DNA of 64,000 nt from the NCBI RefSeq assembly GCF_947242115.1, contig NC_074713.1, positions 12,530,001-12,594,000 of the forward strand. Direction: 5' to 3'. Under the pieces are notes generated by a model. It searched no databases and had not been told where the DNA came from. It saw only the letters and a list, made by a program, of their open reading frames with translations. The translations under genes and the position numbers were made by a program. Every line of letters begins with the position of its first letter. The first letter of the stretch is position 1. The DNA is from Biomphalaria glabrata. Lineage: Eukaryota > Mollusca > Gastropoda > Planorbidae. Of the stretch, positions 30,480 through 40,700 are shown one piece after another.

Positions 30480-31440
30480 ACACTAGAGGCTATTGTAAAT
30501 ATGATTTAACCTTTAATTTTTCATTCAGAAATATTGCAATAGTTTTAAGTATCTATTATAGATTGTTCCGGATGTTTTGTGAAAAACAAATCAATGCCAA
30601 TGAATATTTGTTTGCTCTTCTAACTTATATTAGATTTTATTTCCATTCTTAAACGTTGCAAGAAACACACAATCTTTAATATATTGTTCCGGTTTTTTAA
30701 TGTAAATAGCATATAAATGCTAAATAAAAATATCTATACTGATTTATATTTCATTAACTATAAAGTTGTTCCGGATATTGTTTTATAAAAATAAATTATG
30801 TCAAATAATTGTTTGAAATCGCATAATTGACTAATATTACACATAATCTTTGACACTACGTCACTATAGTTTATTTATCAATATCCATTGTTCCGAATTT
30901 TTAATTAAAACAACTTTATGTCAAATAATTTTATTTTTTTCAAAAATATCGACAATAGGTTATTCATGATTTAAAATAAGAAAGTAATTTACTAGAAACG
31001 AATATTGAAAATCAATTTTTAGACTTATTTTACACTTAATTTTCTTGCCGAAACATAATAAAAGTTGTTTAATCGGTAAATAATGTTTCGAAAAAGAAAT
31101 CGACTTAATTTTCTTACAAATCTTCGCCAAAAATGATCCGAATTTTATATGAAAAATCTAATAACGCTAATAAGTTTTTGAAATCCCTCTTCTAATAAAT
31201 AAAACGAATAATTTTCTCATTTACGAAAATTGGTTGTTCCGGATTTTTTTTATGAAAAATGGTTAAACTCTATTTATGTAAAATCGCAAAGTATGGTTTG
31301 AAAGAAATATCCATAAGGCTATGGTACATCTAATTTTCATAACAGACCATCCCACAAATTTAATTAACGGCATTTGATTAATCTGGAATTCTTATTTTCT
31401 CTCACTATAAATATATAAACATCCGGAACAATCTATTATA
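30480..31440 (+). repeat. Spaced TTGTTCCGGA motif array
   Basis: TTGTTCCGGA or a close variant, followed by a T-run and often TATGAAAAA, recurs near 30563, 30686, 30768, 30888, 31127 and 31233, mostly about 80-120 bases apart. An inverted copy (ATCCGGAACAAT) lies at about 31420. Between them AAATAATTxTTTGAAATC also recurs. Looks like a strongly decayed ~110-bp tandem repeat with one inverted end. Confidence 0.6.
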
Positions 31441-31580
31441 TAAACTTAAAACTAATGCGATGTTTCGGAAGGGAAATTAAATTTTAATCAGATTTTCAAT
31501 AGCTTTTAGTCTTTTTTTTTCTCGCTATTAACATAACGGTCAGACTGACTGACAGATAAAACAAAAAAAGCGTCTTTAAT

Positions 31581-31585
<5 letters not shown>

Positions 31586-31619
<34 letters not shown>
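31586..31619. repeat. (AT)n microsatellite
   Basis: Uninterrupted AT dinucleotides. Confidence 0.9.
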
Positions 31620-31621
<2 letters not shown>

Positions 31622-31990
31622 GTCTAACTAGCACATCAAATGAATGAAAAGCTAAAAGAATAAACTCGGAGCACCAATGTCTATGATCCCTCGAGAAGCT
31701 GCTCGTAAAGATGACATTTTTTAGTCTAACTAGGACGTGTGACGTAATGGAATTTTTTTCCTTTGACGTCATATGGAGTTAATTCTTTAAATGAAATGCT
31801 AAAAGATCTCACTCGGTGCACCAATGTCTATGAACACTCGACAAGCTGCTCGTATAGATGACATTTTTTAGTCTAACTAGGACGTGTGACGTAATGGAAT
31901 TTTTTTTCCTTTGACGTCATATGGAGTTAATTCTTTAAATGCTAAAACAACTCGGTATAGTAATGTTTATTAAACCTCGTAATGTTACTC
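31620..31990 (+). repeat. 148-bp tandem repeat containing TGACGTCA
   Basis: Two and a half units. Landmarks repeat 148 bases apart: GCACCAATGTCTATGA, AAGCTGCTCGTA, GATGACATTTTTTAGTCTAA, CTAGGACGTGTGACGTAATG and TTTGACGTCATATGGAG. Each full unit carries one perfect CRE-type palindrome TGACGTCA and a nearby TGACGTAA. Confidence 0.8.
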
Positions 31991-32164
31991 GCATTTTTAA
32001 AAGACATAATAGCTAGATTTAGATCTAATCTAGATTTTTCCACACTAGATCTAGTTTTTTTTTACACTACAGCTAGATTTTTAAAACTAGATTTAGATTT
32101 AAGTTCTAATTAAAATCATTATAGAATCTAGATTTAGAATTTCTTGGTCTAGTTTAGAATGTTT

Positions 32165-32325
32165 GTTGTTTACATGTTTCGGATGTTCCTTCAGAGTTGT
32201 AGTCCAAACCTCCCGTAGGACGACGGGGGATGGGAGCGGACAGGGTTTGAACCTTGTACCATCGATGAATCCAAACGACAGCCCAGCGCGCAAACCGCAC
32301 TACCAGACAGCCATGATTTAGACTA
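32165..32325 (-). repeat. tRNA-derived SINE (family B), tail truncated
   Basis: On the minus strand: TGGTAGTGCGGTTTGCGCGC (A-box region), AAGGTTCAAACCCTG (B box), CCCCGTCGTCCTACGGGAGG, TTTGGACTACAACTCTGAAG and GAACATCCGAAACATGTAAA. The same body occurs at 54725-54850 and 58250-58470. Confidence 0.85.
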
Positions 32326-32679
32326 GATCAAGATTTATAATTTTAATTTCTAGGATTAAAGTGTAGATTTTTATTTATAAAGTCTAGATTGTCAATATGT
32401 CAATATTGCAATGTTATAAAATACTAAAACTAATCTACTATTTTAATATAGTAGATATAGATATTGAGAGTGCTAAATCAGTAGTTTAATTTAGGTAGAT
32501 TTACATCCTCATTCTAGTTTCATTTAGGCCTAAATGAAAATGCTCAATACCAAAAGATTATCTAAAATCGCTCTTCTGACATATTGTACATATCCGGTAG
32601 TTGTCATTCCGTAATGTGTAGGTATATTATCAATAGTAGGCTATAAGTTTGTAACCAGTTTGTCATTAGATTAAGACCA

Positions 32680-32848
32680 ATGCCTGGTCGTGCGGTTAGC
32701 GCACAGGACTGATTATCTCTACGGTCTCGGTTTCATACCCTGCTCGATGCCATCCTCAGTCGACCAGCGAATATGCGGATCCGACAGGGATCCGTCTCCC
32801 ACGGGGGCCGCCTCTGAGTTTGTGTGGCAACACAAACTCTCTTTGTAA
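32680..32848 (+). repeat. tRNA-derived SINE (family B-related) with conserved hairpin tail
   Basis: Head TGGTCGTGCGGTTAGCGCAC with a B-box-like GGTTTCATACC, a different body (TCGACCAGCGAATATGCGGA), then a tail CACGGGGGCCGCCTCTGAG and a perfect 10-bp stem GAGTTTGTGT/ACACAAACTC with loop GGCA, ending TCTTTGTAATC and a T-run. The tail block is shared with the minus-strand SINE at 58250-58470, although the bodies differ. Confidence 0.8.
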
Positions 32849-32999
32849 TCTTTTTTAAATTTCGGCAGATGACTATTCACTGCACTTGTTTAATGGAGCC
32901 CTGCCACTGGTAGAAATGTGTAACCTCTCTTGAATACGCTATTGGAATTAGGTGACTGTAGTTTGCTATAGATTTTATATCGAAAAGGGAAGTTTTATC

Positions 33000-33800
33000 G
33001 TCAAAATCATCTGGAGGGTTTTAAACTAAAAAATCTCTGGAGTTTTTTTTTTTAATTCAAAACCCTATTTAGCTATGTCATAGAATTTGGTAACTGTTGT
33101 TTGCTTTAGAATAATATTGAAGATAGAGGTTTTCCACCCCAAAACGCTCTGTAGGGGGATTTTAAACTCAAAACCATCTGGAGGGGTTTTAAACTTTTTA
33201 AAAGTCATCTGTAGGAGAGGGGTTTAAACTTAAAACCCCCAATTGGCTTGGCTACGCTCAAATAATTTTAGTGCGTAATTTGCTTTTTTTTTTTACATTG
33301 AAGATGTATTTTTAGCTTCAAACCCCGCTGGCGGGGTTTAAAACTCAAAACTCTTTTGACTACACTCATAGAATTTTGAGTGTATAATTTGCTTTGTTTT
33401 TAATATTAAAGAGGTATTTATTACCTTCAAACCCCGCTTAAGGGGGGTTTAAACTCAAAACTGAGTCAAAACCCATTTAGCTACTCTCATAACATTTTGA
33501 GTGCGTAATTAGCTTTTTTTTATATTGAAGAGGTATAATATGTTTTAGCTTCAAACCCTACTGAAGAGGGGGGGGGGTTTAAACTCAAAACCCCTTCAAA
33601 ATTTTGAGCATGTAATTTGCTTTTTTTATATTGAAGAGGGAGGTTATCGTAAATTTTAGAGGGGGTTTTAAAAACAAATTTTTCCTTAACCGTGTTCTTG
33701 GAATTTCGGGATAGTCGTTTGCATTTTTTGTTTTGTTTTTGTTTTATAGAAGTGAGGAATTTAACTGCAAAAACACCTGGTAGGGGGTTTTAAAAAATCA
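33000..33800 (+). repeat. ~105-108 bp minisatellite of the CATGGGCG family
   Basis: Units with GGCTACGCTCAAATAATTTT, GAGTGTATAATTTGCTTTG, AGCTTCAAACCCCGCTGG and GGGTTTAAACTCAAAAC at roughly 33240, 33355, 33478 and 33595; shorter degenerate units flank them at 33000-33230 and 33650-33800. G-runs of 9-12 bases occur near 33570 and 33920. Confidence 0.85.
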
Positions 33801-34620
33801 TTGACTGTGCTGGGACAAGTGATGGTTTACTATTAAAATCTCACATAAAAATAAAAAAAAAATAAAAGCAAAAAATCAGTCACTAGATTCCGATCGGTGG
33901 GGGGGAAGAGGATTTCATTTCGGGGGGGGGGGGTTGCCCGGCTACGCCCATGTACTAATTACTGTGAAAGAAAACTCAAGAGAAGACTTTAAAGATCAAC
34001 GCATTTTACGGAAATAACGAAATATAGGAAATAGAACTCATAAAACATTTGTTTATTCATTTGAAACATCTTAAAGTTGTTTAATCTGTTAAGAAGTTCT
34101 ACGAACATTAATCAAATGTAATGGCATTTACTTCTTTTTTTTAAAGTAACTTACTTGCATTGGAATGTCTTATTGTAAATTACGATTACTTAATTGTTTT
34201 GTCACACACTAAATTCTTCTTATTGGGGGAGGGGGCCCACCAAGATATTCTTGAACCCGGGCCCATGGGTAACTTGCTACGCCACTGGACGCATGCTATT
34301 AGGAAGCATTTTCTACTTCCAGCCATGACAACCTTATGTAATCAGCAAAAAATACCAAGATCTAGTGTTAAATACCCATTTTACAATGTTGTCTACAACT
34401 TTTTTTTATATATATACCATTAGTCACAGAATGTCTTAGTGAGATTTCTAGATATAATATAGAGTCTAGAAGTTTAGATCTATATATATCTAAAAACGTA
34501 TTTTATTAACAAGCTATTTAAAAAATAAATATGATTAAATAACAAATCTTGTGTATTAATAAACCTAGCTACTTTCTTTAATAAAACAATGTAAAGCTTT
34601 GTATACACGGCACAAGTCCT

Positions 34621-34756
34621 AGCGTACCGGAAAATCCTACTTTTAAAATCACATTCTCCATGGACGCGGCCATATTTGTGTAGTTCCAGAAGCATCCTTG
34701 GCGATCATCCATCGCGCTATTGAATCGGACAACATCTGATTTATTAAACTTTCAAA
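34621..34756 (+). promoter_or_regulatory. Probable CCT4 promoter and 5' UTR
   Basis: Just before the CCT4 ATG. It contains GCGGCCATATTTG (a YY1-type GCCATNTT site, 34667-34679) and TTCCAGAAGCATC (34684-34696), an imperfect heat-shock element with two good units. A short upstream frame, ATG GAC GCG GCC ATA TTT GTG TAG, lies at 34660-34683; whether it is transcribed is unknown. The assignments are motif readings only. Confidence 0.35.
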
Positions 34757-37700
34757 ATGCCTCAGGTTGGAGCTTATGGAGGAGGAGGTGATAATGTCAG
34801 CCGATCGGAGTACAAAGATAAAGATAAACCCACCCAAATTCGATACAGCAATATAACTGCCGGCAAAGGTTTACATTGATTTGTATTAATCTCTAGAATT
34901 AGAATAGAATAGATAATTTAGATAAGACTTAACTGGGATGTAATCATTTCTTGAAGTAACACCTGTATTATAAAAGATAAGTCTAGAATGTCTAGATCTT
35001 GAGTCTTAAAAATTCTTTATATTATATTCATATTAAATATTAATCATATGGAATAAGTGAATACGAAAATTGTCATTCGAAGTATTTTATAATTTTTTAA
35101 AAAATAAAATTTGTTAATAAAAACAAGTAAAGTTTACAAATTTTCATCCTTCAAGTTCAACTTCAGTATTTGTAATTGACTAATTGTATGTATTACTTTT
35201 TATTGTTTTGTGCTAAGCCTAGCCTAAAGTGTCTCTAAAATTAATGATAATGCAAGTGACTGTAAGTTGTAAGTGTTTCGTATTTGTTACTCATCACTGC
35301 CACCCCCTGGCAGAATCTAAGACACTATCACTATGTCAGATTACTAGAGTTAGATCTAGCTAGTATTAACTAGTAATAGCTGTAGATTTAATAGTGTAGT
35401 CAACTGACTGTAGTGTAAGTTTGTAACATTGTAATTGTAAGACTGTCTCTTGGAAGAATTTCAATCTGCATATAGGAAGTGCCGTAGCACAGAGACAGCA
35501 GTGGTCAGGGTACTAAACGACTTACTTCACAATTCCGACAAAGGCCACATATCAATTCTTTCTATGCTGGACTTGTCCGCAGCCTTTGATACGCTAGACC
35601 ATGAAATTATGATGGCCAGATTCTCTGCAACTTTTGGTTTAGCAGGAGTCGTCCTAAAGTGGCTTGGATCCTACCTGACTGAACGCACCCAAAGTGTCGT
35701 TGTTAGCGGGACGGAATCAACAAGCTTATTTTTGAAGTACGGAGTACCCCAAGGATCAGTTCTAGGCCCAGTACTGTTCACTATGTACACATATCCACTC
35801 AGCGGTGTCATACGGCCAACCGGCATCTTATACCATTTCTTTGCCGATGACTCACAGTTATACGATTCATCAGTACCCTCAGAGGTGTCGTATCTGGCAG
35901 AGAAAATCAGTAGTACCGTTGCAAGGGTGAGCGATTGGATGGTTGAAAATAAACTCAAGATGAACGAAGACAAGACAGAAATAATTAAGATTGGCACTAG
36001 GAACAATGTCTCAAAAGTTGAAAGCACAGATTTTCTCTTTATCACGAACTGCCATGTTCCTTTTGTCCATGTAGTGCGGAATCTTGGAGTTTTCTTCGAC
36101 TCAACACTATCTTTCGACCCACACATAAATCAGCTCTGCAAAGGTCTTTATCTGCAGCTGCGCAGATTAGGCCAGATCCGACCATATTTAACAACGGAGT
36201 CAACAAAAACGCTAGCTGTGGCATTCATACTCTCCCGCCTTGACTACTGCAACGCCGTGCTAGCAGGTATACCTGATGACAAAATAGCCAAGCTGCAACG
36301 TATACAGAACAACGCCGCTCGAATAGTCCTTAAAAAAACTAGACAAGATTCTGCTACTACGCTCTTGCGCACGCTCCATTGGCTTCCCGTGAAAGCGAGA
36401 ATCGATTACAAGGTCGCCACACTTTGTCATCAGTGTATATATAACAATGAGATGCCCTTGTACCTTAGCGAACTGATTACTCCATATGTCCCCCAGAGAA
36501 CCCTGCGCTCAATGGACTCAACGCTTTTAGTAGTGCCACGTTTCTCCCTCAAAAGCTACGGTCTGCGTGCTTTTTCAGTTCACGGACCAAAGGTTTGGAA
36601 CTCACTCCCCATTGATCTCAGACAGACAACATGCTATACCACTTTTAAGAAGAACATTAAGACCTACTTGTTTAAGACTTTTTTAGATTAACTGTTATTT
36701 TAGCAGTTGTGTTTATGTTTGTAATGTTTTTACAGCGCCTTGAGCCTACATTTTGTTTGTTAACAAATAAATAAAATTATTATTATTACTGCAAGAGAGC
36801 TTTGAAACATCGTGTGATCGTGATATGCTGAACATTTATTTTTAACATTTTATTGACAGGCTTTCCACAGACATGTTTGAAGATTAACATTGTTGTTTTT
36901 AGACTGTCATACATTAAAGTAAGCATTGCTTCACCCAGTTTGTTTAGATCTTATCAAGGTGATAGGAGGTAACAGACTGGGATTTGTGGGTGCTTACATA
37001 TCCTACATAATTTTTATTATTAAGAATGTTCATTGTCTATTTTTTATTTTAAAATAATTTTTTAGACCTAATAATATGCATGAAATAGTTTGTAGAATAT
37101 AGAGTATTGAAAAAGGAAAAGATGAAAGTATTTTATGGCCGGTAGTCAGGCTTTGTAGATGCAGGGTACTATATAGGGATGATAGATGTATGATTTTGTT
37201 TTTACTTATTTTGTAATTTGTGCAGGTGTAAACATGCAAAAATATGGTATGTAACTATTTGGCAATTGTAAAAAAGAAATAGGAACATTTAATATCTAAA
37301 ATTGATGCACAAGTTTTTGTGTTGTTTTTTTAAATGACTTGTTTCATTGTAATGTCAGTAATGAGAACACAAGAAGGCCAATATTATTGTAAATAGTGAT
37401 ATCTTTTGTGTTTTGATTGTTACACATATAATTTGTCTCCATGTGATGAAAGTTTCACAGACCTGTACTGATTAAGACATGAGGAAATGTTTTCTGATGG
37501 AGATGACCATGAGATCAACTTGTGTGCTTAATTTCTGGTACACATTTGGTTATATACTTGTATTTTTTGTAATTTGTTTTTTATTAGCTCTTATTATTTC
37601 ACATTTGAACACTGGATATAAAATCTTAACATAGAAATTAGGTGCAAAACATTATGATAGGAAAAATTATACCCTTGGTAAAAGTATTGAATGTGCTGAC

Positions 37701-40700
37701 ACAGTAGCATGCCTATAATATTATAATATTATAATGTGTTATAAATACCTGTAACTAAAAGAAAGCGTGGAATTATTATCCCCAAATATTTTAGTATAAG
37801 GTTCATTGCACGAGACCATGAAAATCACAGGCACTTGTCAGTTTTTGTCTTTAAGATTTTTTTAAAACAAATTTCATCACTAGATTTACCAGTGGTATCC
37901 TAATTACCTAACTTAATAAACTTATAAAAGAATTGAATGAATCATTTTAGTAGTGACCATAATACAATTTCTTTGCAATAATAACAACAAAAATTTTAAT
38001 TAGCATATATTTCAACATTCCCACATTTGCTGAATGGTTTTACTGCTTTGGGTTGAAAAAAAGCTTAATTTGATCATTTTCATTTTTTTACTGGGAAAAT
38101 GTGTGTATTTGTTTAATTTCTAGCTTCACCCATACCATTTAGTCACACTTTTAGATCTAGAGAAGTATATGTCAAGCAAATGTACTTCAAAAATCAAATT
38201 AAAAAAAAAAAATTCTTTTAGTAAAAACTTTTTTGTAAGGAAAATTTTTCTTTCAATGGGAAAGAAAAAGGATATTAAAATACTAAAAGTGGATTCATTA
38301 AGGAGAGACATTCCATCAAACAAAACCGTATATTCTAATACAATAAAACATTAATATCTCCTTATAAATAGAAGAAATTGTTCCATTGCTTCAAAAAATT
38401 ACATAATAAATAAAATATAGGTATTGCTAGTCATCCTTTGGAGAGTGGGGAATTGCTGTGTGTGCAACCTTGTTCAACTTAGCAAATCCAAGGCTTTCAT
38501 CTATCTATATAAATAAACCATAGTTGTTCTATGACTGAAGGAAACCGGCAATGTATAAAAACAAATTTTTAATAATTGGGATATGCATGTTTTACAACTC
38601 TCCATGTGATGAAAGTTTTCACAGACCTGTACTGAGCACATTTTATGAAGAACTGTTTTCTGATGGAGATTGAATGGGAAGCTTTAATATTAGTTTATGG
38701 ATTGGAATCAAGCTAATTACTTTAATTTCTTTGTATAAGTGATAAATAAAAAATCAAGGCTTTCACCTATTAGAATCAAGGGAGGAAAATGAAAAACAAA
38801 TTATGCTTTGAGATTTTGCTTAAAATATTTAATATTGTACTTTGAAGCTAGTTTTTTTTAAGCTAATACATGTGAAAAAATATATAAGTATACAATAATG
38901 TACTTTAAAAGTGATTGGACTTGTAATGAATCATTAGTTCTGTTAGTGGCATTAACCTGTGCACATTTGTTTCTCTTCACTTATACACTCATCTGGTGAC
39001 TATACATTACAGAGATATATTTGCAACTCATGCTTGGTTAATTTGTGTTTCCTGTTTTAAATCCTCTATGTGATGAAAAGCTACACAGACCTGTTCTGAA
39101 ATAATATGAAGACTTTTAAACTGATGGAGTAATATAATATTTTTAGGATCTTAACTAATGTAAGTATAATGCATTGCCTAAGATGACCAGAGTTTTGATG
39201 CATTGTTTTTTCACAGCTGTTGCTGATGCTATTCGAACAAGCTTAGGACCCAGAGGCATGGATAAAATGGTATTTTTTTTTATTTGTTAGTATTAACTAT
39301 TTATAACACAAGTGTATGTTTTGACATTATGCTAGCTATTTTGCATTACAGTTTCTGTTATAATTTTAGATTCAAGCTGCCAATGGAGATGTTACAATTA
39401 CTAATGATGGTGCAACAATTCTTAAACAGATGCAAGTCCTTCATCCTGCTGCCAAAATGGTATGTACTAGTTTGCATTTAAATGTAAAATTAGTTGTTGT
39501 TTTTTTTTCATTTATTGACAGGCTTTCCACAGACATGTTTGAAGATTAGCATGTTGTTTTTAGACTGTCATACATTAAAGAAAGCATTGCTTCACCCAGT
39601 TTGTTTAGATCTTATCAAGGTGATAGGAGGTAACAGACTGGGATTTGTGGGTGCTTACATATCCTACATAATTTTTATTATTAAGAATGTTCATTTCTAT
39701 TTTTTATTTAAAATAATGTTTTAGACCTAATAATTTGCATGAAATAGTTTGTAGAATATAGTATTGAAATAGTAGATTTGTGGGTGCTTACATTAATTTT
39801 TTTTAAAGTTATGTTTGTAAAAAAAAAGTTAATCATTTTCATTTTTTTTTGTTTTCTTAACAGCTAGTAGAGTTATCGAAGGCTCAAGACATTGAAGCTG
39901 GAGATGGCACTACTTCTGTTGTTGTGTTGGCAGGAAGTTTTCTGGATGCTAGTGCTAATTTGTTAGCCAGAGGTGCGTTTCTGAAATTCAGATTTACTGC
40001 TCTATTCAGATTTCTTTGGTCCTCGATTTGGACATTTAAACTAAGCTTATTTTTATACTTCAATTTAGGCATTCACCCAACTGTGATATCTGAAGCTTTT
40101 CAAAGAGCTGCTGTAAAATCAACAGAAATTCTAGAATCAATGGTTACACCTCTTGATCTTTCTGATAGAGAATCATTATTGAAAAGTGCTTCCACATCTC
40201 TCAACTCTAAGGTATGTACATTTTAATAACCTTTATTTAACATGTTATTTAATATTGTAAAAAAAAAAACTTTTTTTTTTTTTAATTAATTTATTTATTT
40301 TCTAAACAAATAGTGAAACTTTATTTTAGGTTGTATCCCAGTACTCATCAATTTTATCACCTATTGCTGTTGACGCAGTTATGAAAGTAATCGATCCAAT
40401 AACAGCTAAAAATGTTGATCTTAAGGATATAAAGATTGTAAAGAAATTGGGGTAAGTAGCTATTTATTAGTTGTTAAATTTAATGAAGAAGATTTGATGA
40501 CTACATTTCCTTGTATTACAGTATTAGCTGTTCTGTTGAGAATGTTTTGATGATATAAAAGACATTTTCTTACCATTCATGTCACAATCCATAGATGGAA
40601 AAATAAATAATTTTGATGGTGGAAGTAATAATGTCTAGGTTATAAAAAAAAAACTTGTACATTTTTCAGTAATATTAACCCATTATCTCTAATTTCTCTT

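Larger units (their letters stand above)
29762..32160 (+). repeat. Unclassified repeat nested in the 29083-33952 element
   Basis: Interrupts the spacer that runs unbroken at 8030-8050 (AGTCTTTTTCAATTTTGGCA). It opens with two 33-bp direct units AGCGGCCCCCG...AAAAAGCCGCT, each able to form an AGCGGC/GCCGCT stem, then GTCCGTCTGTCCGTCTGTC, then AT-rich DNA holding the CCGGA array and the 148-bp tandem repeat listed separately. No coding frame. Confidence 0.6.
29083..33952 (+). mobile_element. TIR/minisatellite element (CATGGGCG family), copy with 8-bp target duplication
   Basis: Starts CATGGGCGTAGCCAGGAT and ends CCGGCTACGCCCATG; the flanks carry a perfect 8-bp direct repeat TACTAATT (29075-29082 and 33953-33960). 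Order from the left: terminus, G/C runs and a TATG/TGTG microsatellite, a conserved region (CTTTATTACATTCTGACC, TTTCGGAAGACGTTC), an antisense LINE ORF2 C-terminus (29500-29760), a conserved spacer, the minisatellite (33240-33700), terminus. About 3.1 kb of other repeats (29762-32848) sit in the spacer; without them the element would be near 1.8 kb. Inverted termini plus an 8-bp duplication suggest mobilisation by a hAT-type transposase. No transposase is encoded. Confidence 0.85.

Noticed and set aside
35671-36126. 151-codon minus-strand frame
   Set aside because: Shadow of the LINE reverse transcriptase on the other strand.
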